Shown one piece after another: positions 53,513 through 63,965 of a DNA stretch of 64,000 nucleotides. The DNA lies in contig NC_067296.1 of the NCBI RefSeq assembly GCF_020740795.1, positions 2,953,001-3,017,000 on the forward strand, in the 5' to 3' direction. Position numbers and translations under genes: made by a program. The number at the start of each line of letters is the position of its first letter. The stretch's first letter is position 1. A model generated the notes under the pieces. It was not told where the DNA came from. It was given only the letters and a program-made list of their open reading frames with translations, and did not search any database. Origin of the DNA: Apus apus (lineage: Eukaryota > Chordata > Aves > Apodiformes > Apodidae).

Positions 53513-54557
53513 GATGCCCCACCAAGGCAAGAAGGACAGCAGCCACCATCCCAGCATAGCTTTCCCTGCACCCCTGGACATCAGCAAGAGATGGGTGCAG
53601 GGATACCTACGGGCAGATGCTCCTCTGAGACCTGGGATGGAGTTAACACTGGATCCCCTCTTCTCACAGTTCCCTGGGCATTTCCCATGACAAGTGCTCA
53701 GCTGCCTGGACATCCCACCCTTGGAGACAGTCCTGGTTCCCCTCTTCTGAGCTGCCTGTCCTTTGGCTGGGGGAGAAGTGCTGGGAAGGTCACAAGCAGG
53801 CATGGAGACAGTGAGATCACATGGAGAAAACTGGAGAGATTTTGTTTGTCCACTTGGAATTTACCAGATTTGAAGTTTGAGGAGTTTTATTCTGGATGTT
53901 GCCACCTTAAAGCATCTGTTTGGGAAGAAAGGTTGTAGTGAACAGTGCAAAAATTGCAGGAACATGGGAGCCTTCAGTGAAGATGCTGGAGGTTTTGGCA
54001 ACAGACTTCAAAACAATGAGAGAAAAGAGAAGCTTGCCCGGTTCATTTGAATACTTAATAGCACCTTAATTGCAGCTGCCCTGCCCAGGCAGAGCCTGGC
54101 ACACAGCAGCTGCTGGAAATCATGGCCAAGAGCTGCCTTTGGAGGCTGCAAGGGAGGCAGAGAGCCAGGGAAGAACCAGAGCCAGGAGGTGGTTTGGCCA
54201 GTCTGTGTGCAGGACCAGACCCTGCAGAGCCCTGGGTTGTTCTGGGTTTGCAGCAGTTTTCATCTGCTTTGAGATCTGGGAGCATGAGGTCGGGTAGTGT
54301 CCTGCACACACACCAAGCCCACACAAGCAGCCCCTCGCAGAGTGTTGGTCCCCAGGGCAATTCCATTATAGCCCCCTGCTCTCTCCACTTCTCATGCACC
54401 TTCTCCTTTGATCCATGGGAAAATAGACTAGGGTCATGTTGAGGAGAAGAGCTGATGGAAGCTGCCATGCAGGGATGGGACCTGCTGCTTGGATTTGGCA
54501 GCTGTTTCCTTCCTGGTGAAGGCCATGGCTCTGCTCTCCTGGCCCATCAACCTAGCC

Positions 54558-54600
54558 TTCTAGGAACTTGTAGGAACTTCTAGGAACTTCTAGGAACTGT
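54558..54600. repeat. Short tandem repeat, 10-11 base unit TAGGAACTT(C)
   Basis: About four consecutive copies of CTAGGAACTT-type units. Likely length-polymorphic. It lies in the region upstream of the MYH7B coding exons. Confidence 0.85.
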
Positions 54601-55251
54601 GGGCTCAGACACTGCTCAGACACGAGATCCTTCTCTCATGACAAGGGACAATATTTCAAGATGGAGTGGCAGCAGACATGGGAGTTCTTCATGGGATCTG
54701 GTAGGCTTGGGACTTTCTCAAGACTGGCTGTCAACTTGGAGGGAGCAACATTCATTCATGTTCTCATATCACCACAGGAGACCTTCTCACCTCACTATGG
54801 CCCATCAGACACGACGGGCTTTTCTTTCTCCAAACTCCAGGTTTCCAGTCTCTAGTCTGGATACACCCTGGTGAGACGCCACCTTGCAGACAGCAGCTTT
54901 CCCCTACAAGATGTCCCCTGTCCCTAAGCAAGGCTCTGTCCCACAGTGTTTGGGCTCAAGGCTTACCCTGAACACCCACAGCAGGACACACACATGCAGC
55001 CTGTGCTACTGCCTACCTCCCCAAAACCTTCCCCAGAAACAAAGTCCTGGTGTTGGTGGGACTCTGGCCCTGGAGAGACCTGCTCCCCCATGGCAGAAGG
55101 GGGTCAGCACCATGGCTGGTCCCCATCTGGATGCTGCAGAAGCTTGGGCACAGCTCAGGGAAGTGAAGGTGCAGCCAAACTCAGGTCCAGCCACAGCAGC
55201 TTCATTTTCCAGCAGCTGGTCCCTCTGCCTCTTTCTCAGCCGAGCTCGGGA

Positions 55252-55260
55252 CTATTTATA
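55252..55260 (-). promoter_or_regulatory. Isolated TATA box TATAAATAG
   Basis: A consensus TATA box on the minus strand. It overlaps a MEF2-like CTATTTATA and has a CAGCTG E-box about 45 bases downstream (55211-55216). A GTAAG donor lies at about 54966. It could be an alternative MYH7B promoter, but there is no coding evidence and chance occurrence is possible. Confidence 0.25.
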
Positions 55261-56515
55261 CCTCACTCCACGGCCACTTCATGGAGCAGAAAAGCCTGGT
55301 GGAAAAGCTAAGGAAGTGAAATCACTTTGGGGAAGAAATGACACTACCCGTTTATAAATAACCCGGGTTTTCATTGATCTTTTAGATGCTCTCTTGGCAG
55401 AGAGTCCAATGTCATCGCTCCAGCAATGCAGACAATACTTGGGCATTGTTTTATTCTCAGTTACAGGGAGAAGGACAGCACCAGCTGCCTTTCTATCTTT
55501 AGCCCATGAGAGCACCCTTCAATTGTTCTGCACTTCAAACAATAGGCACACGTGTGGGGGGTTTAAGATTGCTGGCCTTACCAGAGCATTTTGCATCGAA
55601 ATGTGGCCTTAGAGACAATAGATTTCTTTCATGCCCTGGCAGAAGCTGGTATTTATATGACAGAGAAGCTGGGGTACAAGAGCTCTGTCTTGGGGGTGGT
55701 TTTTTTGTGCATGATGGGCCAGCTTGAGGTTTGGCTTCCTGCAGAGCTCTCTGAACTCTCCTCCACAAAAATAGCCCCATTGTTCTGCCTTTATTTGGCT
55801 GGTGCCAAACATCACATCATCCCCTCCGCTCGCAGGGTCACGTCAATGGCTCTGGTGCTACTCCATTGCAAAAAGGAGCTTCTGCACTAATGCACAAAGA
55901 TCCTGAGATGCAACAGAGTCAGCCAAAACTTCAGACTTGGCTAAGTTGGTTCCTCTGCAGCTGGAAAAGCAAAGGAGAATGGTGGGGTTTAAATGACTTG
56001 CCTCCGTTACCGGGTACCGGGGAAGGCGAGCGTGCCCGCGTGCGGCTGATGGGAGATTCTCTGAGGGTGCAGAGGGGCAGCCAGGCACCCAGCTCTGCCA
56101 CCTGCCTGGCAGATGCCAGGGATCAAATGCCCATGCATAGCTCAGCAGCAGCGTGGGCACACAAACCTGCTCATTTTCTGGTGGTTCTGCCAGTGCCCCC
56201 AGTACCAGGGGTGGCCAGGGGACCAGGGCTGTGCTGCAGGCATAACTGGGCACGGGATGTGGCGGGATGTACTTGCCCTAAAGCTCCTGTTCATGCATCA
56301 GGCTCGGATGAGTTAGAAGAGCAGGGGCTTGTCTGAACTATTTATTTCCCCCCCACACACCCCCCATCATGGCTGATGTATTGAGTTTCAATTGTCTGAG
56401 CCTTTGAAAGGGGATGCGCCACCCCAGAGCCACAAAGCCCATCTTGGAAGGCTCTTTCACAGCTAGAGGAAAGGTTTACAAGCATAAAGTGCTTTTCTTT
56501 AAACTTCGTGGGGCT

Positions 56516-56525
56516 CTATTTTTAG
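56516..56525. promoter_or_regulatory. Perfect MEF2-type site CTATTTTTAG
   Basis: This matches YTAWWWWTAR exactly and lies about 70 bases after the donor of the candidate MYH7B exon 56593-56731. MEF2 regulates Myh7b/miR-499 in mammals (known), which makes the site plausible. Confidence 0.4.
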
Positions 56526-56592
56526 CAAACAAAGATAACGTCCCAGTTGCTGTTGTTCATCTTTTGTTGCCTGTAACATGCCAAATACTTAC

Positions 56593-56731
56593 CATGACTG
56601 CCATATTTTTTTATCATTGAACCTCCTCTGAGCTGCAGCTCTCTGAGGCTGTAGCAGAGATGATGGGCTGGGTCCATGTACAAATCCTTGCTGGGCTGCT
56701 GGATTACTTGGAAAAGCTCTAATTTTTCAGA
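56593..56731 (-). other. MYH7B: Candidate MYH7B upstream exon (mostly 5'UTR)
   Basis: On the minus strand a strong acceptor (TTTCCCTTTTCCAAATTCAG, 56732-56751) opens a 139-base exon that ends ...GCAGTCATG before a strong GTAAGTATT donor. Joined to the exon at 49327, its final bases read ATG GCA GTC ATG CCA GGC AAG ATG. This gives in-frame upstream AUGs preceded by in-frame stops TGA TAA. Splice quality is seen directly; membership in MYH7B is inferred from strand, position and frame. Confidence 0.5.
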
Positions 56732-56856
56732 CTGAATTTGGAAAAGGGAAAGAAAAGGCAAGGCAGAGCTCTCTATCAAAAAGTTTTCCCAGTCAGAGCA
56801 GGGTGCATTTGTTCTGGGAGCTCCCGAGCTCAGGGCAGCACCTTTTTCCAACTTAC

Positions 56857-56888
56857 CTGCCATGAATCTGGATCATCTTTTACAATGT
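56857..56888 (-). other. MYH7B: Candidate MYH7B first exon (non-coding)
   Basis: A strong donor, GGCAG/GTAAGTTGG, ends at 56857 on the minus strand, 125 bases before the acceptor of 56593-56731. The 5' end is set only by a TATA-like CATAAAAAA at 56907-56915, so a start near 56885 is a guess. It contains ATG GCA G, which after splicing meets TCTGA and makes a three-codon upstream frame. Confidence 0.35.
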
Positions 56889-56902
56889 TTTGCTTAGAAA
56901 TT

Positions 56903-56915
56903 CAATTTTTTTATG
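56903..56915 (-). promoter_or_regulatory. TATA-like element upstream of candidate exon
   Basis: The minus strand reads CATAAAAAAATTG. It is placed about 25-30 bases before a possible transcription start for the exon ending at 56857. It is a weak TATA variant. Confidence 0.3.
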
Positions 56916-56929
56916 CCCTTTCTCAGACT

Positions 56930-58431
56930 GTCTCAGAGGGGGGACTCAGGATGCTGCCCTGACTGAGGATTGAGAGAGGAAATGCTAAATGCTTCAGTTT
57001 GAGTAAACTCTGTCCTTCTGCATCATTGTTTAAACTCTTGGACTTTGCTCCTCACTTCCACGTCTCACCACGCAGACCAACAGCCCTTGCCCCATGGGAG
57101 GGTCCAAGCAGGCTCCCGGTGCAGGGCACTTTTCCTGTGTGACAAGATTGGATCTACCAGTCCAGAAATTTACAGCCTAGATCTGTGTTAATTCAGGTGT
57201 GAATCCACAGTTACAGATCAAAGCAACGACAGGAAGAGCAGGACTCCCACATCCAGAGAAGAGACAAGATGGGTGCAGCACAGAACTATAATCACTGAGC
57301 TTATTTCACAGCTCAATATCTAAAAGCAGAGCTAAGAGGCTTGTGCTGACCTGGACAACTCCTGGTGCTGGGAATAGGATAAAGAGCTGGCTGTCCCTTG
57401 GCTTGGCCAAGTCAACGCAATAAGTCATCATGTCCTGCTTTTGTGCTTGCAGGACCTGAGCATCAAACACGGAGCAGTGAAAACTTAAGTCCAAATAAAG
57501 ATGCAAATCTGAGGTGTTCAGTTGTTGTTCTGTTGGCTACGCACAAGCACCAGTGATTTCAGGTGTTTGTAAGGCAGGTCCAGCCCCACTGCTTCCTTTG
57601 GAGCCTCACAGTTATATCATAAACGTGCTGTGAAAATGCTGAAGTAATTACATTACTCCAGTAGGTACAGAAATTAACTGCCTTGTGATGACAGTCATTT
57701 TTTTCTTGTTATGCTGTTGCATTGATGGTACTTCACTGGCAAACTGGTTGTTCCATTTGATGACACTTATTGTAAGGGCAGAGAGAGTTAGGACTGACTG
57801 TTCCTTGGTATATTTAAATCAAAGAGTAGGAAGGATCTGGTTTGGTTTTTGGATTTATTTACACATCAATTTTATCTGTTCCTAATACAGACACATCCCT
57901 GCAGAAGGAACCCTCTTGGTTTGTCACACTATCATTCCCAGCCCTGTTCCTGGGAAATGAACGTCCTGCAAGGATACAAAACTGCTCTGAAATCTGAGAT
58001 TTCCCAGAGGCACAGGCTGGAGAGGCAGAGGAACAGCCCCCAGCCTCAGATCACCCGACACGGGAGCAGAGAGCAACCCTATCCCCTGCTGAGCCCAGAC
58101 CAAGTGAGCATAAATACCCAGCTCAAGTGGGAGGAAAAGATCAGCTTGCTGTGCCCAGGGCATCCCAGAGACCACCCAGCACTCAGGAGAGCTGAGTCCC
58201 CATGGCACATGGCCAGGGATGTCCCCTGGGGGCACTCAGCAGGCTCTCTGGGAACAAGCAGGGGACACTCAGTGGGGGCTGCACCGAGGTACCCCCAGCC
58301 CGCCCCTTCTCCTGGTCCTGTCAGAGCAGCACAGCAGAGGGATGCAGGCAATGAAGATGCTGAAGAAATGGAAAACATGAAGATGTTGCCAGTGTTGGAT
58401 CAGTTTGGCTTCTTTGCTTTCCAAAGGCAGG
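56930..58431. other. Divergent spacer between MYH7B 5' region and GSS
   Basis: No gene or repeat family is recognised here. The plus-strand open frame from 57849 onward runs into the neighbouring CR1 and shows no family similarity. Confidence 0.55.
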
Positions 58432-58830
58432 TCTGCATGGACAGGGACACCTCCCACCAGCCCAGGCTGCCCCAGCCCCATCCAACCTGCCCTTCAACAC
58501 TGCCAGGGATGGGGCAGCCACAGCTTCCCTGGGCAGCCTGGGCCAGGCTCTCACCACCCTCACACTGCAGAATTTCTTCCTGATGTCTGACCTAAATCTC
58601 TGCTCTTTCAGTTTAAAATTGTGACCCCTTGTCCTGTCACTGCCTTCTCTGGTGAAAGCCCCTCCCCAGCTTTCCTGGAGCCCCTTCAGGCACTGGAAGC
58701 TGCTCTCAGGTCTCCCTGGAGCCTTCTCTTCTCCAGGCTGAACACCCCAACTCCCTCAGCCTCCAGAGCTGCTCCAGCCCTTGGATCATATTGTGGCCTC
58801 CCCTGGACCCCCTCCAGCAGCTCCATGTCC
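58432..58830 (-). mobile_element. CR1 LINE 3' fragment
   Basis: Minus-strand CR1 with [22 protein letters not shown] and upstream blocks. The extreme 3' end is missing or diverged, and the copy breaks off near 58432. Confidence 0.88.
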
Positions 58831-58904
58831 ATGCTGAATGCAAAACGCGGCTGCTCTGGCTGGATGACCCGGGGGTCTCTGCACTCCCCCTGCCCTCAGC
58901 TCTA

Positions 58905-59228
58905 ACACCTCACAGACCCCTCCGCTCTATCCCCTCACAGACCCCTCAGCTCTATCCCCTCAGACCCCTCAGCTCTATCCCCACAAACCCCTCAGCTCTA
59001 TCCCCTCAGCACTAACACCCCTCAGACCCCTCAGCTCTATCCCCACAGACCCCTCAGCTCTATCCCCACAGACCCCTCAGCTCTGTCCCCACAGACCCCT
59101 CAGCTCTGTCCCCACAGACCCCTCAGCTCTGTCCCCAGACCCCTCAGCTGTCCCCACAGACCCCTCAGCTCTATCCCCTCAGCACTAACACCCCACAGAC
59201 CCCTCAGCTCTCTCCCCACAGACCCCCC
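58905..59228. repeat. Minisatellite upstream of the GSS promoter
   Basis: About a dozen head-to-tail copies of a 20-27 base unit of the type CACAGACCCCTCAGCTCTATCCC, with CTGTCCC and CTATCCC variants and a longer unit containing CAGCACTAACACC. It starts where the CR1-derived sequence ends and stops at the CpG-rich GSS promoter. Confidence 0.93.
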
Positions 59229-59260
59229 CACCCCCCTCCCCTCCGCCCTCCCGCCATCGC

Positions 59261-59483
59261 CGCGTGACGTCACCGCGCCGCCTGACGCGCCCCGCTCCGC
59301 CGCGACACGTGACCCCCCCCAGCGATCAGCTCCTCCCGCCTCCCCGTGTCCCCGCCCCTTCCAGCGCCGATAGGTCGGCGGTGCTGCCGATCAGCGCGGG
59401 GGGCGGGGCGAGGGGGCAGCTCCGTCCAATCCCGTGTGGGTGGGCGGGGCCGGGCCGGGCCGTGCGGGCGCCGCGCGGGGCAG
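59261..59483 (+). promoter_or_regulatory. GSS: GSS promoter and non-coding exon 1
   Basis: CpG-rich sequence has a full cAMP-response element TGACGTCA (59265-59272), a CACGTG E-box (59306-59311), GGGCGGGG GC boxes (59401 and 59442) and CCAAT (59426-59430). There is no TATA box. A GGGGCAG/GTGAGG donor at 59484 ends the presumed untranslated first exon, whose start I place loosely after 59440. The intron runs to the CCGCAG acceptor at 60180. Confidence 0.65.
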
Positions 59484-59744
59484 GTGAGGGGCTGCGGGGC
59501 CGGTTCGGTTCGGTGAGCGGTGCCGGGGCCCTGCGGAGCCTCGTTCCCTGTCAGGGCCCCGCACGGGCCGTGCCAGCCCGCGGGACCGGCTGCTGAGGCG
59601 GGTTTGGGCTCGGGGGTCAGGCTGCGGGCCGGGCTGGGGGTGTGCGGGGTCTCCATCCCGCACGGGGACCCAGCGCAGCGGTGCCGGGGCTGGGCAGCGG
59701 GGATGGTGCCTTGTCCCGGGCTGCGCCGCGGGGTGGTGAGGGTG

Positions 59745-60165
59745 CGGGGGGTGAGGGGAGTGCGGGGTGGGGGTGAGGAGGGTGCGGGGGGGGGTGAGAG
59801 TGAGGAGGGTGCGGGGAGTGAGGGGAGTGCAGGGCGGGGGGGGGGTGGGGGTGAGGAGGGTGCGGGGGTTGAGGAGAGTGAGGGTGCGGGGGGTGAGGAG
59901 GGTGAGGGTGCGGGGGGTGAGGAGTGAGGAGGGTGCGGGGAGTGAGGGGAGTGCAGGGCGGGGGGGGGGTGGGGGTAAGGAGGGTAAGTGTGCGGGGGGG
60001 GGTGAGTGAGGAGGGTGAGGGTGCGGGGGTTGAGGAGGGTGAGGGGGGTGCGGGGGAGGAGGGTGAGGATGCGGAGGGTGAGAGTGAGGAGGGTGCGGGG
60101 AGTGAGGAGGGTGAGGAAGGTGCGGGGGGTGAGGGTGCAGGGGGTGAGGCGGGTGCGGGGGTGAC
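59745..60165 (+). repeat. GSS: G-rich minisatellite in GSS intron 1
   Basis: Tandem GGTGCGGGGAGTGAGGGGAGTG-like units fill most of the 0.7 kb intron between exon 1 and the ATG exon. They contain many G runs of 3-9. A roughly 110-base block recurs nearly identically at about 59800 and 59928. The strand asymmetry (G on the transcribed-sense strand) favours G-quadruplex and R-loop formation. Confidence 0.92.
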
Positions 60166-60182
60166 TGCTCCGCTCCGCAGCC

Positions 60183-63100
60183 ATGGCAGCGCTCTGGGAG
60201 GACGTGCTGCGGGACCAGCCGGCGGTGCGGGAGGCGGCGGCGGTGGCGGTGGACGCGGCGCTGCTGGAGGGGGTGCTGATGCGGACCGAGGGCCAGCCCA
60301 ACGCCTCGGATGTGAGTGCCGGGCTCACGGGGCGCCATGGGCCCCGCGTCTGAGGCAGCAAAGCCAGGGGAGCACGAGGGGGATCCGGCCCCATCCCTGC
60401 CCTTCCCAAGCCCTGGAGCAACCTGCCCGGCCCTGCAAGGAGCCCCCGGGCTGGAGCACGACCCACCTGGGGGCTCTAACCCACCCCCCACCCTGCTGGG
60501 GAGTGCATCTCCTCGAGAGACTTCCCACACACTTCCCCTTTCCCAAGGAGGGGGATAGATCTGGCAGCCTTTGGGAAGCTGCTGGGACCCCTGTGGTGTG
60601 TGGGGGTTCATCTCTCTCCCAGCCTCTCACTCTTTCAGCCAGGGGAGCTTCTCTCAGAGGGGGGGGCTCTGGTTTTGGTGGGCTCCCAGCTGCATGTCAG
60701 CCTTTGCCCCATAGCTGGGACGAGGGGATGGGGGGTGGCTGAAGGGTGGGATTTCCTCTGGAGAGTCTCTGGCAGCTGGCTGGGATGGGGGTGCTGATGG
60801 GGGGGGCTCAGCCTGTTGGAGGGGGATGCAGTGAGGGGTCTCAGGAAGAAGTATCCCTGTGGGAGAAGGCAGGGACACTGTCAGGGTTGGGTCCCCGAGG
60901 AGCAGAGGTACAAGGAGGGAGGTCTCCATGGCGGGGGGGGGGGCTGCTCCTTCATGTCAACCCTGTGGTCAGGTCAGGGCTGTGAGGGAACCTTGAAGGG
61001 TGAGAGGAAGAAGGAGCCTGGGTGGGGAGGCCAAACACACTGCCAGTGCCCCTTGTCTCCTGTAAAAATCAAGGTGACTTGGGAACTTCTCTCTGGTGTA
61101 ATATTTGGGCTTTGAGGGTCGCCCTGTGCCTGAGCTGGGGGTCTGAAGTCACCCCCTGGGACTGGGTGGGGGTGACTGTCAAAAACCTGGACTGACAAAC
61201 TCATCTTTTCCTTATCTTTTCCTTTTTGAAACTGGGGTGTTCTGAAGAGAAGGCTCTCCAGTTAAGGCAGAAACAGAGCACCCTTCAGAGGGGAGCACCC
61301 AGAGCAGCTGCTTCTGCCTGCACAGGGCTCGTAAAGCAAAGCCCTCAGAAATCAAGACTGAGATCCATCCGTGGGTCTGCCCAGGGTGCACTGAGGAGGG
61401 TTGGGGGTTGGCTTCAGCCTCAAGACAAGCAGAGGCAGCACCTCTTTAGCCCCACTCAAACTGTGTGGGCCTAACTGCTCCGTGTCCTCGTTTGCAGGTG
61501 GTGAATTATGCCCCCTTCACGCTGCTCCCATCTGCAGTACCAAGGGCCTTGTTTGAGCAAGCATATGCTGTTCAGCAGGACTTCAACCTGCTCGTGGATG
61601 CCATCAGTCAAAATAAAGAATTCCTGGAGCAAACTCTGGCCAGGTAACTTTCTTGCATGTTGCATTTTAACAAAATATTTTACATGCAAAGCCTTTATCA
61701 CTTTGTTAGGCATTCCTGCCTCTGTCCTGTCCTCTGCAGAAATCATCTCCTGTCCTCTTCAGAAATCATATCCTTTGCTACATTATTTGTCCTAAGATGA
61801 ATTTCAGTCTGTGTTTTGTGGTCTCCTTGGGCCTCAGAAGATGGGACATCTGGCCAAGAGTTGACTCCCTGCAGTTGTCTCCCATATTGCCAGTGTTTCA
61901 AGCTTGTCAGTTCAAGCCCTTTTCCCGACCTGCTGCCTGTCTGTGCAGGTGCTGGTGGCTCTGGCATCTGGGCAGAACAAAGGAGACTGTTTTCCAGCAT
62001 TGTTTTGCTAAAGCCTCACCCCTCAGAGCTCTTTGAATGCTTGTTCCAAAGCTGGCTGCAACCAGAGCCTGTGGGGGCACGTTTATACCTGTGGCTGAGG
62101 AACACAGCCCCTGGGGCTTGTGTGCTCTGTGCTGCCTCCTGGGCAGTGTCTCAGGGATTTGGGATCCTGAGGAGAAGCCAGACCAGAAGCTCTACCAGGG
62201 CCACTGAAGCACTTGGCACCACAGTGGGTAGGATTTGGAGCCCAGCAGGGTGGGGGTTGTGATGAAGCTTCTCCTATGAACCATGTGTGTAGGCACGGGG
62301 ACACTTCTGATTTTCTTTCCTGCATCTGCAGAATTCTGCTGCATGTCTTTGCTTTTTTGCTTGTCCCTTGGCTCTGCCCTGCAGATGACAGTCCCCTCTG
62401 CACAGTGCTGCTCTCTGGAGTGGCTGTGCTGAGCACACTGGGTTTGTGCTGAAGAGAGAGATGTTTAGCAGGGCTGTAGGACTTGCTCTGTTCACAGCCC
62501 TGCCATTTGTGTTGGAGAATGTCCCTGGTAAGGTGGTGTTTTGGGCTTGGTTTTTTTTTTTTCTGGAAAATTAATTTTCTTTCTGTGGTGATTTAAGCAG
62601 GCTGATCTGTTCTTGCTTTTTTCCTCTCTAGCACCATCAAAGTAGATGACTTCACAGCTCGACTCTTCAGAATCCACACGCAGGTTCTGGAGGAAGGCTT
62701 GGCTCAGGTAGCTCAGCAGGAGACCCTCCCTGGCTGTTGGCAGCCCCTTCTGCTGGTGGTGGGATTGCCTGTTCCCTGCCAGGCAGCTTCCTGCTCTGGG
62801 CTGTCCTGCAGTCAGGCTGGTCACTCCCATGTCTTGGTTACAGCCTGTGAGCTCAGGACTTTGCCCTCTTGGGCAGTCATGCCCTTTGGTTAGTGCTGCT
62901 GGAAACTGGCCTTGACTGACTTGAGGACTTAAATCCTTGAGGATTTCAGCTGGTTTGTCCTTGGGGAGCCCCAGGAGAGCTCAAGGTGTGCTTGTGTTGG
63001 GACCTGCTCCCCACGGGGTGTCCCTGCAGCAGCTCCTTTCCTCTCAGGAGTGTTGTTTGCCCCTCTGCAGCACTGAGCAGGGCTGTGGGCCCCAAGCAAG

Positions 63101-63650
63101 GGCCAAAGCACCCACGGGCTCCTTGCAAAGGCCTTTCTCAAGAGGGAGGTGACTGGATCTGCCCCGGGAGGATTTTTGAGGCTGGGTGATCAGATTGATT
63201 TGCAGTTGCAGGCAAGAGGAGAACCCCCTTCACTTCCCCTCTCTTTTCAGTCTGTGTTTTTAGGCATAAACCGCTCTGATTACATGTTTGACTGTGGGGT
63301 GGATGGGACCCCAGCCCTGAAGCAGATAGAGATCAACACCATTGCTGCCAGCTTTGGAGGCCTCACCTCCCGCACTGCTGCTGTCCATGGGTAAGGGCCC
63401 ACCAGGCTCTGCAGCAGCTGCCACACACAGCCTGCTGTGCTCCCTTTGTGTGCTCCCCAAGCTCCTGCTCCCTAGGTCTGGTCAGAAGCTGTCGTGGCAT
63501 TTCCAGCCCTTTTTTTTTTTTTTGGTCCCACAGGAGGGTGTTGAAGGTGCTGGGGAAGCCTGAGGAGGCATCGCGGCTGCTGACAAACAACCCCTCCCGA
63601 GGGCTGGCCTGGGGTATTGCCAAGGCCTGGGAGCTCTATGGTGCTCCAGG
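60183..63650 (+). CDS. GSS: GSS, glutathione synthetase, N-terminal 202 codons, 5 exons
   Basis: Glutathione synthetase joins gamma-glutamylcysteine and glycine using ATP; it is a cytosolic homodimer (known). Coding exons are 60183-60311, 61498-61643, 62632-62707, 63251-63390 and 63534-63650, with GT/AG borders and matching phases. The start is the first ATG after the 60180 acceptor, giving [13 protein letters not shown]. Residue numbers match the human enzyme: R125 and D127 in NRSDYMF, metal ligands E144 and N146 in [11 protein letters not shown], and S151. Position 149 is Ala where I recall Ser in human. The exon ending 63650 (KAWELYGAP) leaves the ATP-grasp core and C-terminus, about 270 residues, beyond the window. 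The very GC-rich first coding exon ([16 protein letters not shown]) diverges from human, as N-termini here often do. Confidence 0.96.
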
Positions 63651-63965
63651 GTAAGGAGAGTGGAGGTCCTGGGGTGTCTCATCTCCCCTGGGGATGCACG
63701 TGCTTGCTTTTGAAGTTGGTGCTTTCTGGAAGGTGCCTCTTTGCTAGGCAAGCTGCTCTCCAAAAGCCTGTGGCACCCTGGGAGGAGCCATGAGGTTCTC
63801 TTGGCATGCAAAGCTGCTGGGGCACAAAGGCAGAGGGGTGCAGAGGGACCCTGGAGGAGTTGTGGGGCTCAACAACCCTGCCCAGAGCCTTGCTTCTCCT
63901 CCTGCCCTTGTGCTTATGCCCCACACTTAGTAATTACACAGGGTTGTATGGTAACTAGTTAAAGA

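Noticed and set aside
56593-56863. Longer minus-strand frame (SEKLELFQVIQQ...) as a coding exon of an unknown gene
   Set aside because: That frame does not continue in phase into the MYH7B exon and resembles no family I know. A 5'UTR exon explains the good splice sites more simply, though this stays open.
57849-58583. 244-residue plus-strand open frame in the spacer before GSS
   Set aside because: The second part is antisense CR1. The first part has no recognisable family, no splice or codon support.
59270-60611. Two overlapping 400-residue minus-strand open frames rich in Pro, Thr, His and Ser
   Set aside because: They run antisense through the GSS G-rich minisatellite, promoter and first coding exon. 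The composition simply mirrors the repeat and CpG-rich DNA.
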